Source of the DNA: Lacicoccus halitifaciens
Lineage (GTDB): Bacteria > Bacillota > Bacilli > Staphylococcales > Salinicoccaceae
Length of the DNA: 64,000 nt
Direction: 5' to 3'
NCBI RefSeq assembly: GCF_040544485.1
Contig: NZ_JBDZDV010000007.1
Span: 101,781-165,780, forward strand
The stretch's first letter is position 1, and every line of letters begins with the position of its first letter. The notes beneath the pieces were generated by a model. That model was not told the origin of the DNA. It searched no databases and worked only from the letters and a program-made list of their open reading frames with translations. The translations under genes were made by a program, and so were the position numbers. Shown here in pieces: positions 16,519 through 25,649 of the stretch.

Positions 16519-18863
16519 GATTCCGCTCCCCCTTTCTGAATTGCCCGCCATACTTTCTCAGGCTTCAAAGGTAGTTCAATGTGTTTAACGCCAAGCGGTG
16601 CCAATGCATCCATCACAGCGTTCGCAGCGGCTGCAATCGAGCCTGTCGTCCCTGATTCCGCAACCCCTTTCGATCCCAACTGGTTAACAGGAGAGAGCGT
16701 TTCTGTGAATTCCATTTCGATTTTAGGAAAAAAATTCGCCTTAGGCATTGCATAATCCATAAATGAACCCGATTGCAACTGTCCTTTTTCATCGTATTGG
16801 ACCCCTTCCCAGAGAGCCTGACCGACCCCTTGGGCGATGCCTCCGAGTATTTGGCCCTCCGCCACTGTTGGATTGACGATCTTACCCGAATCATCCACAG
16901 CGATGTATCGCAGTATTTCAATTTCACCTGTTTCAATATCCACTTCCACGACGGCGATATGCGTACCGAACGGGTAAGTGAAATTTGATGGATCAAAGAA
17001 AGTCTGCTCTTCGAGCCCTGGTTCCATGCCTTCCGGCAGACTCCAGGCAAAGTTTGCCGCTTTCGCAATCTCCTGGAATGTCTTCCTTCTGCTGTTATCG
17101 TCCCTGACTGAATAGACGCCTTCTTCGAATTCGATATCTTCCACTTCCGCCTCAAGCAGGTGTGCTGCAATCCGGCGGCCCTTCTCCACGACTTTATCGG
17201 TGGCGAGCCCTACCGCATTGCCACCTACCGCAAGGGATCTCGAGCCATAGGTGCCCCAGCCCATGGAAACTGCGCGTGTATCATTAAAAACGAAGTTGAT
17301 ATCTTCATAAGGAATACCGAGTTTATCTTTCACAATTTGACTGAACGTCGTATCATGTCCCTGTCCGTGAGGGGACGTACCTGTATAAACTGTCACTGTG
17401 CCTCCCGGGTGGACACGCACCGTTGAATTTTCCCATATGCCTCCCTGGAAACCTATTGCTCCGGCCACTGCCGAAGGCCCAAATCCGGATAATTCCACAT
17501 ATGAAGAGATGCCGATGCCTATATATCTGCCTTCTTCCCGCAGCTCCTCCTGTTTCTGCCTCAATGCATGGTAATCCGACTTTTCAACGGCCCGATCCAA
17601 TGCTTTCACATAATCCCCGCTATCATAAATCAGACCCTGTGCATTGGTGAACGGAAATTCTTCCTTTGAGGCGAAATTGATGCGTCTGACTTCGATGGGA
17701 TCCATATTGATCTTCCTCGCAAAATCATCGACTGCCCGCTCCAGCATGAATGTCACTTCCGGTTTTCCTGCCCCTCTGTAGGAGTCGACAGACATCGTAT
17801 TCGTATACATGCCGTACGTAGTACATTGAGCTTTCTCGATTTTGTAGGCGCCTGAGAGCATCAGGCCAAAATCAATCGTCGGGTTGCCCGGACCGAAAGT
17901 CGCAAGATATGCACCTATATTTGCATGGTTTACTGCACGTAAAGCTGTGATTTTTCCATCTTTCGTGCCCGCCAGTTCCAAATCAACCATCATATCACGA
18001 CCGGCGTTTGCGGATTGGAAATGTTCATTTCTTGTTTCCACCCACTTTACGGGACGCTTCAGATCCATTGATGCGTAGGAAACGAGCGCTTCATCAGGAT
18101 ATACGCCGATTTTACCGCCGAATCCGCCACCCATGTCTGCAACTTTTACATGCAGCTTATGCTCCGGAAAATTAAGGACTTCGGACAACACCATTCTGTG
18201 GATATGCGGGTTCTGCGAACCGACATACAGCTTCAGATCCCCGCTTCCCGGATTATACTGTGCGAGAGAATTTCTCGTTTCCATCGGACTTGGCGCGACC
18301 CGTTGAGTGTTGTAAGAACCTTTCATAACCACTTCGGCATTCTCCAAATCCTCATCAGTGACTTCACCGGCCACATATTTGAATGCCACATTACCCGGCA
18401 CTTCATCATAAATTTGCGGTGCCCCGTCTTTACGCGCCTCTTTCTGATTGGCAATGGAGGGCAGCACTTCATAATCCACCTCAATCAGCTCCGCGGCGTC
18501 CCTGGCTGTATATTTGCTGTCGGCGACGACCATCGCTACCCCATCCCCCACATACCGGGCAGTATTAATTGCCAGCGGATACTGTTTCGTCTCGATGAGG
18601 TCCATTCCTGGCACCTTCCATGAGGTCGGGACAGGGTTTATCTTCCCTTCAAGATCTTTCCCTGTGTATACTGCAACGACGCCCGGATGCTTCAGCGCTT
18701 TCTCTTTATCGATGCTGACTATATTGGCATGCGGATGTGGGCTGCGCACGATGCTTGCATGCAGCAGTCCTGGTATTTTCATATCATCCAAATACATTCC
18801 ATTGCCGGTGATCAATTTGGGATCTTCTTTCCTTTTAATTCTTTGACCGACCATCTTTTCCAT
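16515..18863 (-). CDS. molybdenum hydroxylase large subunit (xanthine dehydrogenase / CoxL family)
   Basis: A 782-residue molybdopterin-binding subunit. Features in order: GQRIKRKEDPKLITGNGMY at the N-terminus, MGGGFGGKIGVYPDEAL (Mo domain 1), SYRGAGKPE at the active-site loop, GTSPHGQGHDTTF and the C-terminal GVAESGTTGS segment with the catalytic glutamate. Form I CO dehydrogenases carry a cysteine in this loop (AYRCSFR); here it is SYRGAGK, so this is a form II or N-heterocycle/purine-type hydroxylase, not a proven CO dehydrogenase. The neighbouring NCS1 permease hints at a nucleobase-like substrate. It sits between the 2Fe-2S and FAD subunits, as is standard. Confidence 0.9.
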   Translation of the reverse strand: MEKMVGQRIKRKEDPKLITGNGMYLDDMKIPGLLHASIVRSPHPHANIVSIDKEKALKHPGVVAVYTGKDLEGKINPVPTSWKVPGMDLIETKQYPLAINTARYVGDGVAMVVADSKYTARDAAELIEVDYEVLPSIANQKEARKDGAPQIYDEVPGNVAFKYVAGEVTDEDLENAEVVMKGSYNTQRVAPSPMETRNSLAQYNPGSGDLKLYVGSQNPHIHRMVLSEVLNFPEHKLHVKVADMGGGFGGKIGVYPDEALVSYASMDLKRPVKWVETRNEHFQSANAGRDMMVDLELAGTKDGKITALRAVNHANIGAYLATFGPGNPTIDFGLMLSGAYKIEKAQCTTYGMYTNTMSVDSYRGAGKPEVTFMLERAVDDFARKINMDPIEVRRINFASKEEFPFTNAQGLIYDSGDYVKALDRAVEKSDYHALRQKQEELREEGRYIGIGISSYVELSGFGPSAVAGAIGFQGGIWENSTVRVHPGGTVTVYTGTSPHGQGHDTTFSQIVKDKLGIPYEDINFVFNDTRAVSMGWGTYGSRSLAVGGNAVGLATDKVVEKGRRIAAHLLEAEVEDIEFEEGVYSVRDDNSRRKTFQEIAKAANFAWSLPEGMEPGLEEQTFFDPSNFTYPFGTHIAVVEVDIETGEIEILRYIAVDDSGKIVNPTVAEGQILGGIAQGVGQALWEGVQYDEKGQLQSGSFMDYAMPKANFFPKIEMEFTETLSPVNQLGSKGVAESGTTGSIAAAANAVMDALAPLGVKHIELPLKPEKVWRAIQKGGAES

Positions 18864-18866
18864 AAA

Positions 18867-19370
18867 TCAAACCTCCCCTTTGACGGCGCTGTCATCATTC
18901 ATCATTTTCGCAGCACTTCTGACGGCATTGACGATGAACTCGTAGCCGGTGCATCGACATATGATCCCGTCGAGGCCTTCCCTGATTTCATCATCTGTCG
19001 GATCAGGATTCTGTGAGAGGAAATCGATACTCGCCATCATGGCTCCCGGTGTACAATAGCCGCATTGAAGACCATGCTCCTCCCAGAATGCCTTCTGTAT
19101 CGGATGAAGGTTTTCCGTCGTGCCGATCCCCTCCACTGTAATGACCTCCGTCTCATCAGCATGGACTGCAAGAACTGTGCAGGATTTCGTCGACCGGCCG
19201 TCGACCAGTATAGTACAATTGCCGCATTGACTTGTATCACAGCCGATGTGGGAACCGGTGGCGTTCATGATGTCCCGGATGAAATGAATGAGCAACATCC
19301 TGGGTTCCACTTCTGCACTCACTTTTTCTCCATTAAGCGTAATCGACACATTAACTAATTCATTATTCAT
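18867..19370 (-). CDS. molybdenum hydroxylase 2Fe-2S subunit (CoxS-like)
   Basis: A 167-residue small subunit with two [2Fe-2S] clusters. The plant-ferredoxin-type cluster is bound by GCDTSQCGNCTILVDG plus a later Cys (STKSCTVL); the second uses CGYCTPG and CRCTGY. Order and spacing fit the CoxS/XdhA family. It ends 3 bp before the large subunit. Confidence 0.93.
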   Translation of the reverse strand: MNNELVNVSITLNGEKVSAEVEPRMLLIHFIRDIMNATGSHIGCDTSQCGNCTILVDGRSTKSCTVLAVHADETEVITVEGIGTTENLHPIQKAFWEEHGLQCGYCTPGAMMASIDFLSQNPDPTDDEIREGLDGIICRCTGYEFIVNAVRSAAKMMNDDSAVKGEV

Positions 19371-19410
19371 AGAAACACCCCTAAAATTTTATGAACTGAG
19401 CATTAACGCA

Positions 19411-19869
19411 TTATTGACCCGCTGCCTGCTTGGCCTGCTTTTCGATGTCCTTGAAGAATTGCCCGAGCACCACTTTTGCCACGCCGCCAACCATACGTTG
19501 TCCAACGGTCGCCATCAGTCCGGTCGTGGAAACATCCGCTTCACATGACAATTCCGTACCTTCTGCTATTTCCTCCAGAACCATCTTCGCATTAGCTTCG
19601 ATTTCTCCAGGTTTCCCTCTGGCCTTCACAAGAAGCCTGTAAGAATCCGGCTCAGATTTGTCAATCTGCTGGACATCTGCTGTGAACTCACCTTTGATGG
19701 CGCCCATGTTGACTTTCATGACGGTTTTATATTTTTCATCCCCCACTTCTTCAAAGACTTCGCAATTAGGCAGTGCAGCCTGAAGCGCTTCAGGATCCTG
19801 GATGGTATCCCAGACTTCCTGCTTCGATAAATTTTTGAATGTGTACTTATGCTTGATTTCCACTCCCAT
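19411..19869 (-). CDS. CoxG-like SRPBCC protein
   Basis: A 152-residue START-fold protein of the CoxG family (PNCEVFEEVGDEKYKTVMKV, GEFTADVQ, GLMATVGQRMVGGVAKVV). In aerobic CO dehydrogenase operons CoxG helps to anchor the enzyme to the membrane. It is the first gene of the operon here. The true start is either ATG 19869, two bases after AAGGGG, or GTG 19863, eight bases after it; residues further upstream have no ribosome site. Confidence 0.85.
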   Translation of the reverse strand: MGVEIKHKYTFKNLSKQEVWDTIQDPEALQAALPNCEVFEEVGDEKYKTVMKVNMGAIKGEFTADVQQIDKSEPDSYRLLVKARGKPGEIEANAKMVLEEIAEGTELSCEADVSTTGLMATVGQRMVGGVAKVVLGQFFKDIEKQAKQAAGQ

Positions 19870-19914
19870 GTCCCCTTCCTGTTGAAAAATCCCCTCATCA
19901 TCAACCACAATTAA

Positions 19915-19928
19915 ATAAAACGCTTTCA
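19915..19928 (-). promoter_or_regulatory. cre-like site upstream of the coxG-like gene
   Basis: Minus strand TGAAAGCGTTTTAT matches the CcpA consensus except in the last two bases and lies about 45 bp upstream of coxG. It resembles the site before pxpB. The -35/-10 of this operon is not obvious. Confidence 0.35.
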
Positions 19929-20017
19929 AAACTTGACTGTAACATCGCTTGATTGGATGTATACATATGTTTGTATGATTCCTCTTAGACTATGCACAAT
20001 TTTCAAAAAATTATAAA

Positions 20018-20047
20018 GTACCAGAATGATTTTTTCTTAGGTACCAG
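20018..20047. repeat. direct repeat GTACCAG, possible operator
   Basis: GTACCAG occurs at 20018-20024 and 20041-20047, 23 bp (about two helical turns) apart, in the control region upstream of the molybdenum hydroxylase operon. The rest of 19930-20060 has no gene. Confidence 0.35.
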
Positions 20048-20060
20048 TTTCTGATGTTGA

Positions 20061-20097
20061 AAAATAAAAAAACCGGACATTCAGATGAATGTCCGGT
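20061..20097 (-). terminator. terminator after the NCS1 permease gene
   Basis: ACCGGACATTC pairs with GAATGTCCGGT around an AGAT loop; on the minus strand it is followed by a run of seven T. A second stem (GTATGC/GCATAC inside GGCCC/GGGCC) lies just before it at about 20107-20139. Confidence 0.85.
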
Positions 20098-20315
20098 CCT
20101 TACATCGGCCCTGTAATATGTATGCTTTGCATACGGGCCGGTTTCTTTTATCTTTATGAATAATTGATTACAGACTCTGATTTCAAATCATGGATATGAA
20201 TAAATAGATCAAGTATCGTAATAAGAAAGCAGAAGCATATAATGGTCATCTTCATATCGATATCAGATTAAATCCTTCCGGGTTTGGAAGGATGGATAAA
20301 AGAAACTATATTATT

Positions 20316-21623
20316 TTATGCAATATGGTCCTCCGCAGGTATATCGTGGGCTTCCTGCCTGATATAGTAGGCACCTTTAGTCACCAGTGCGATGACGATT
20401 GTAAGGATTGCCGCAAGCAGGGCCGCAAAGAATGCTGCGGTGCTCTCAAGGAAAGGTCCCATGAATCCGAAGGCTGCCACTGTTCCAAGCACGCTGGAAA
20501 CAATCAGTGCCGTGACGCCCACCGGATTCCACTTAAACAGGTTGGACTGTCTGGCCTCATAATAGCCGGGGCCGATCTTCAACAGCTTTTTAACGAATAC
20601 TGCATCCGTCACAAGGATTGATGCCCATGACAGCAGGACGACGCCCTGGAATGTCAGTGCTGCATCGAGGTGATCCACGATGCCGCCAAGCATCAATATG
20701 ATTGCAGCGACGCCGCTCACGACGACCCAGAAACGGCGTCCCGGTGAGAATTTCACAGCGTTCTCAAAGAAGTTCGAGAGCGACAGCGAGCTGCTGTAAA
20801 TATTCGTCACGTTGATCCGGAGCTGGGTGATCAGTGTGAATAACGCACCGCCGGCACCCAGCAGGTAAACGATGTAGACGCCCGGGTTCGGTTCTGCAAG
20901 CAATACGCCGAACCAGATGCCGAGGATCCCCATGAATCCGTAACAGAAAATCTGCGGGATGAAGCCGATCGCAAGCGTTGCCTTGATATCTTTCGGCTTC
21001 AGGAACCGCGCATAGTCCGAGGGTATCAGAGCAGTCAGTCCCATGATGCCGTGGTGCATCGCCATGCACATCAATAAGGCCGTGCCGCCCACCTGTACAC
21101 CTTCAGGCATATAAGTGAAGACATTTCCAGTGTAGGCCGGCGTCACGATGAATGCCATGATGATCGCCGCACCCAGGAAGACGAAGAACAGTGGAAGCGA
21201 CCATTTCTGAAGCTTGTCCAGCTGTTTGATGCCGAACCAGTTCAGCGGTATCACCACTGTTCCAAAAATTAAAATATACACCCATATCGGGATATGAGGG
21301 AAAAATGCATGAAGGGCATAGACCAATATCAGCCCTTCAAAAGCACAGTACATAATAAAGTTTGATGCATAAATGAGAGAGGTGAGTGACGCACCGATAT
21401 AACCGAATCCGCCACCTCTTGAAAGCAGATTGACATTCAAACCGCTTTTAGCAGATAAGTAAGATATAAAAGTACTAAGAATCCCTGCTACAACAATGGC
21501 ATAGGCAGATGAAATGAGCGCATTGATCGCGCCAAACTGCAATGCCATGACACTTCCAAGCTGGAAGTAGAAAATTGCCGTGGCAATTCCGAATGTTATG
21601 TTCGTGATACTCAGCCAACCCAT
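20316..21623 (-). CDS. NCS1-type nucleobase permease
   Basis: At least 435 residues with about 12 membrane segments, matching NCS1 cytosine/purine/hydantoin transporters (MGWLSITNITFGIATAIFYFQLGS, SAKSGLNVNLLSRGGGFGYIGASL, LIPSDYARFLKP). It likely imports a purine, pyrimidine or related heterocycle. The first ATG (21623) is not the whole gene: the same frame continues upstream with YSLERVPRSKRN, the conserved NCS1 N-terminus, to a stop at 21711-21713. A strong site GGGAG (21718-21714) precedes ATT (21710) and ATC (21704), so initiation may use a non-canonical codon. It points at the molybdenum hydroxylase operon but has its own terminator. Confidence 0.88.
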   Translation of the reverse strand: MGWLSITNITFGIATAIFYFQLGSVMALQFGAINALISSAYAIVVAGILSTFISYLSAKSGLNVNLLSRGGGFGYIGASLTSLIYASNFIMYCAFEGLILVYALHAFFPHIPIWVYILIFGTVVIPLNWFGIKQLDKLQKWSLPLFFVFLGAAIIMAFIVTPAYTGNVFTYMPEGVQVGGTALLMCMAMHHGIMGLTALIPSDYARFLKPKDIKATLAIGFIPQIFCYGFMGILGIWFGVLLAEPNPGVYIVYLLGAGGALFTLITQLRINVTNIYSSSLSLSNFFENAVKFSPGRRFWVVVSGVAAIILMLGGIVDHLDAALTFQGVVLLSWASILVTDAVFVKKLLKIGPGYYEARQSNLFKWNPVGVTALIVSSVLGTVAAFGFMGPFLESTAAFFAALLAAILTIVIALVTKGAYYIRQEAHDIPAEDHIA

Positions 21624-21868
21624 GTTCCTCTTACTTCTGGGGACCCTTTCGAGTGAGTAATCATCACCCTGTCCCGCCTCTTCTATATGATCAGTTGAAT
21701 TGATAAAAATCTACTCCCTGTTATAATAATTTCTATTTTTGACCTTATTATACGCGAGCTGATTCACAATTCTATTACGACACGTTTTTAACTATAACAA
21801 TAAGCCGAAGTATTATCAACTTCTCTTGTGAAAATTTCACAATATTGTTATGACGGCCATTTGTCGGC

Positions 21869-21893
21869 AAAAAAACCGCTCCCCTGAGGGAGC
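21869..21893 (-). terminator. terminator of the acetoacetate operon
   Basis: GCTCCC ctga GGGAGC, followed on the minus strand by GG and seven T. Confidence 0.85.
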
Positions 21894-21958
21894 AGCCATT
21901 CGAAAAATCCTTTTAGGTGCGGTACAGTGACCGGCACTGCGTTCTTGCCTTTCCGGAT

Positions 21959-23926
21959 TTATAGATAATCACTTTCAGCCAGTGAGATATACTCCTCAAG
22001 GCACTCCGGGTTTTTCAAAGACTCTTTATTCTTAACATCCTGTCCCCGGACAATCGAACGGACGGCACCTTCAACCTTTTTACCATTGTTTGTATACGGT
22101 ACTTCCTTCACTGTATAAATACGCCGCGGCACATGGCGCGGAGAGGCCTTCCTTCTCACATCCTGGCGGATTTCCTCGGCGAGTTTCGCCTCCGCACCGC
22201 CCTCCTCGGTCACAATGCACAAAGCAATCTCTTCATCGTTGTCCATAGGAAAACCAAACACCAGTGAATCTGTGATTTCAGGAATCTGTTCCACTACACG
22301 GTAAATTTCCGCCGTCCCGATCCGGACACCGCCCGGGTTGAGCACCGTATCCGTACGGCCATGGATGATGAATGTGCCAGCCGGCGTCTCTTCTACCAGA
22401 TCGCCGTGTGTCCAGATGCCTTCATGTGCCTTGAAATATGCGTTGAAATAACGTTCATCTCCCTCTTCACCCCAGAATGTGAGCGGCATGCTCGGAAAGG
22501 GCTCTGTACAGACCAGTTCGCCTTTTCTGCCAACCACCGAAGCACCCCGGTGATCCAAAATATCCACCGCCATGCCCAGTGCCTTGCATGTGATTTCCCC
22601 GCGCCTGACGGGATGTGCGGGTGTGCCCATGAAAAAGCAGCCGATGATTTCCGTTCCTCCGGAAATGGATGCCAGGAAAAGATCTTCCTTCACCGTTTCA
22701 TAAATCCATGTATACTGTTCGGCGATGAGCGGTGCCCCCGTTGTCATCAGTGACTTCAAGGCCTGCAGATCATGATTTCCTCCCACGTCATATCCACACT
22801 TCTCCAGTGTCGCAAGATATTTGGGGCTTGTACCGAAATGGGTGACGCCGACTTCTTCTGCAACTTCCCAAAGGATACCAAGGTTATCCTTCCGGACCGG
22901 TGAGCCGTCATAGAGCAAGATGGACGCCCCGCTGGCAAGGCCGGATACGAGCCACGGATACATCATCCAGGATGTGCTCGTATACCATGAGAGGACATCC
23001 CCCTCCTTTACATCGCAATGAAGCTGATGCTCCTTCACATGCTGGAGCAGCACTCCTCCGACAGAATGGACGATGCTTTTTGGCAGCCCGGTCGTCCCGG
23101 ATGTATATAAAATATAAAGAGGATGATCGAATGGGACGCGTGTAAATGCCGGCGTTTCCGCGTCATTTTCCAACAGTTCGTTCCATGTCAGCAGTTCCGC
23201 CTCAGTCTCCAGCACCAGTCCCGGTGTATCCGACAGACACACCACCGCAGACAAACTTTCCAGCTCCGCACTGACTGCCGATATATTGTCACGGATGTCA
23301 AAAAACTTTCCATTATAATGATATTCCGGGGAAGCAATGAGTATTTTGGGCTGGACCTGGCCGATCCGGTCGAGCACCCCTTTGGCGCCGAAATCCGGTG
23401 AGCATGAACTCCACACGGCCCCGAGTGAAGATGTGGCAAGCAGTGCAACCAGCGACTGCAGATCATTTTTTACAATGCCTGCAACCCGGTCGCCTGCCCG
23501 GACGCCGAGCTGCCTCAAGCCTTCCTGGGCCTTTGCCACCATGATGCGCAATTCACCCATATCAACCTTCCGCTGCACCCCACGCTCATCTGCCTCATAG
23601 ACCGCTTCACGTGAACCGTCGCCCCGCAGAAGATTTTCGGCTAAATTGATTTCCGCTTCGGGAAACCACTTTGCACCCAGCATGCCTCCATCTTCCGGTG
23701 GAAGATAAACGGTCTCACCTTTCTCTCCGATGATTCCTGAGAACTCCCACACCGCCGACCAAAATGCACCCGGTTCTGCCACCGACCATCTGTGCATATG
23801 CTCGTAGGGTTCAAACGGGATCCCGGTCTGCTGCGAGAATTTTTTTATGTTCGATTCAGCCACCTGTTGTTCGGAAGGCCGCCATAATATATGATCATCC
23901 ATCACTTTCGACTGTTGTTCCATCAT
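21959..23926 (-). CDS. acetoacetate-CoA ligase
   Basis: A 655-residue acyl-adenylate enzyme that converts acetoacetate, ATP and CoA to acetoacetyl-CoA. The AMP-binding P-loop is YILYTSGTTGLPKSIVHS (about 280-297); an N-terminal domain typical of acetoacetyl-CoA synthetases (GAFWSAVWEFSGI) and the C-terminal lysine segment (YTNNGKKVEGAVR) are present. The genes around it (a symporter and a thiolase) complete an acetoacetate uptake, activation and thiolysis route. AGGAGGAAG precedes the ATG pair at the start. Confidence 0.9.
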   Translation of the reverse strand: MMEQQSKVMDDHILWRPSEQQVAESNIKKFSQQTGIPFEPYEHMHRWSVAEPGAFWSAVWEFSGIIGEKGETVYLPPEDGGMLGAKWFPEAEINLAENLLRGDGSREAVYEADERGVQRKVDMGELRIMVAKAQEGLRQLGVRAGDRVAGIVKNDLQSLVALLATSSLGAVWSSCSPDFGAKGVLDRIGQVQPKILIASPEYHYNGKFFDIRDNISAVSAELESLSAVVCLSDTPGLVLETEAELLTWNELLENDAETPAFTRVPFDHPLYILYTSGTTGLPKSIVHSVGGVLLQHVKEHQLHCDVKEGDVLSWYTSTSWMMYPWLVSGLASGASILLYDGSPVRKDNLGILWEVAEEVGVTHFGTSPKYLATLEKCGYDVGGNHDLQALKSLMTTGAPLIAEQYTWIYETVKEDLFLASISGGTEIIGCFFMGTPAHPVRRGEITCKALGMAVDILDHRGASVVGRKGELVCTEPFPSMPLTFWGEEGDERYFNAYFKAHEGIWTHGDLVEETPAGTFIIHGRTDTVLNPGGVRIGTAEIYRVVEQIPEITDSLVFGFPMDNDEEIALCIVTEEGGAEAKLAEEIRQDVRRKASPRHVPRRIYTVKEVPYTNNGKKVEGAVRSIVRGQDVKNKESLKNPECLEEYISLAESDYL

Positions 23927-23978
23927 TGCTTCTTCCTCCTCATTACTTAAATCACACCTGTTGAATCAAAGTTCCTTT

Positions 23979-25487
23979 TTACTTATCGGAAATGGTCAGC
24001 GATTCCTGCTGGACGGCCGTTGTTCTTTGGGTCGCCAGGGAAGTCACCACCATCACTGCAAACGCGGCAGCGGAAGCGAAGAACATCGCCAGATAGAGAT
24101 TCCCGATAATATCCTGATTCGTAAAGAATACGTACAGTACAGTGCCGGTGATCAGGGCAGCTATGGCACCGGGGCCGTTCGATTTTTTCCAGAAGTACCC
24201 TAATGTAACAGGTGCAATGATTCCGCAGATGATTGCGGCAAAGCTGAATTGTATTAAGAAAGACAGTGATTCAGGCCTGTTCAGAGAAAAATACAATGTT
24301 GCCAGACCCGCAAGTACAAGAGAGATTTTTGCGACTCTCACAGCGTTTCTATCCAAAACATCCTCGGCTATCGGTTTCTTCGACAGTATCGGGGCCAGCA
24401 CTTTGTAGAAGTCGTTTCCAATGCTGGTCGTCAAGCCAAGGTAGAGGCTGTCCGTACTCGAGAGGATTGCCGAGATGAGTCCCACGACGATGATTGCCGC
24501 GATGATCGTCGGGAACGATTCAAGCACATATACCGGAATCGCAGAGTCTGCACTCGCCAAAGACGGCGCGACCACCCGGGCCGCCAGACCGCCGAGCACC
24601 ATCAATGTTGAGATGAGGAATAGAATCACCCCGGCTGACAATGTGAATGGTGCGAGCTGCTCCTCACTTTCAAGCGACAGCACTTTATTCAGCAGATGCG
24701 GCATCAAAACAAAGCTGAATAAAAGGAACTGGACGGCCATGATTGCCATCGGGCTGTCATAAGGTCCGCCTGTGGAGAGTGCGCTCGTCAGATTGGGGTC
24801 GATTTCCCCGAGTTTTCGTGACAGCTCCCCGAATACATTCAAGCCCCCGCCAATCGTCCAAAACAGTGACAGGAGGATGAGGATGGAAGTGACCGACATC
24901 AAAATCCCCTGCACACCGTCCGTAACAAGCTGTGCGAAGGCTCCGCCGAGCCCTATGTAAAGTATTGTGATGACCACGCCGATGATGATCCCCCAGAAGT
25001 ATGGAATACCGAGGACGGATTCGAAGATGGTCGCAAGGCCCACATTCTGACCGACGATATAGTATACGTTGAACAGGATTAAAACAGCGACGAGCACCTG
25101 CAGCGCCTTGCTGTTATATCTCCTTCCAAGCCATTCAGGCAAGGTGGAGACACCGCCGAACTTTTTGCTGTACCTCCAGAAAGTCTTCGCGAATAAAAGC
25201 AGTCCAAGCCATGACACACCAAAGCAGCCCAGTGTATACCAGAGTACCGATGTACCGTATTGATAGGCAAGACCCGGCACGCCGATGAACAAGTTCGCGC
25301 TTGCGTAGGAAGCGGCAAAGCTTGCACCGACGATCACAGGGTTCACTTTTCCCCGGGCCGTCGCGAAACCGGCCATCGAACTGCTGTGGCGCTTCCCTCT
25401 CTGGCCGATCCAGACCACCAGACCAAAGTAACCCACCAGCATAATGATAATCGTCCAAAATAAACCTCCCGTTACATCAAGCATCAT
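23979..25487 (-). CDS. sodium:solute symporter (SSS family)
   Basis: A 502-residue transporter with about 13 membrane helices, of the SSS (PanF/PutP/MctP) family: FATARGKVNPVIVGASFAAS and FAAIICGIIAPVTLGYFW are family segments. In context a short-chain acid such as acetoacetate is a likely substrate. Its start overlaps the stop of a 32-residue membrane protein (GAATGATG). A paired tiny subunit recalls other symporters with small accessory proteins. Confidence 0.85.
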   Translation of the reverse strand: MMLDVTGGLFWTIIIMLVGYFGLVVWIGQRGKRHSSSMAGFATARGKVNPVIVGASFAASYASANLFIGVPGLAYQYGTSVLWYTLGCFGVSWLGLLLFAKTFWRYSKKFGGVSTLPEWLGRRYNSKALQVLVAVLILFNVYYIVGQNVGLATIFESVLGIPYFWGIIIGVVITILYIGLGGAFAQLVTDGVQGILMSVTSILILLSLFWTIGGGLNVFGELSRKLGEIDPNLTSALSTGGPYDSPMAIMAVQFLLFSFVLMPHLLNKVLSLESEEQLAPFTLSAGVILFLISTLMVLGGLAARVVAPSLASADSAIPVYVLESFPTIIAAIIVVGLISAILSSTDSLYLGLTTSIGNDFYKVLAPILSKKPIAEDVLDRNAVRVAKISLVLAGLATLYFSLNRPESLSFLIQFSFAAIICGIIAPVTLGYFWKKSNGPGAIAALITGTVLYVFFTNQDIIGNLYLAMFFASAAAFAVMVVTSLATQRTTAVQQESLTISDK

Positions 25488-25582
25488 TCATCACCTTCTC
25501 CTGTTTTTACGTAATTCTTTTTCCATATCAGTAAACCTGCCACCCAGAATAAGGCAAGCAGTATAAAATAAGTTATCAGCAT
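25484..25582 (-). CDS. small membrane accessory protein of the symporter
   Basis: A 32-residue frame (MLITYFILLALFWVAGLLIW, then KKNYVKTGEGDE) with one membrane helix and a charged tail. GGAGGGG lies eight bases before this ATG; another ATG two codons earlier is only two bases from it. Its TGA overlaps the symporter ATG, so the two are almost certainly co-translated. Small membrane partners of SSS symporters are known; its detailed role is inferred from position. Confidence 0.65.
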   Translation of the reverse strand: MLITYFILLALFWVAGLLIWKKNYVKTGEGDE

Positions 25583-25649
25583 GATCATTTCCCCTCCAGC
25601 TCGATTGAATTTATCCGATGGCCATGCCCATGCCATTAAAGACAGGGCA

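Noticed and set aside
16515..18863. True aerobic CO dehydrogenase (form I)
   Set aside because: The active-site loop lacks the cysteine of form I enzymes.
20107..20139. Purine riboswitch upstream of the permease or molybdenum hydroxylase
   Set aside because: The stem there lacks the conserved purine-aptamer core and lies after, not before, the permease gene on its strand.
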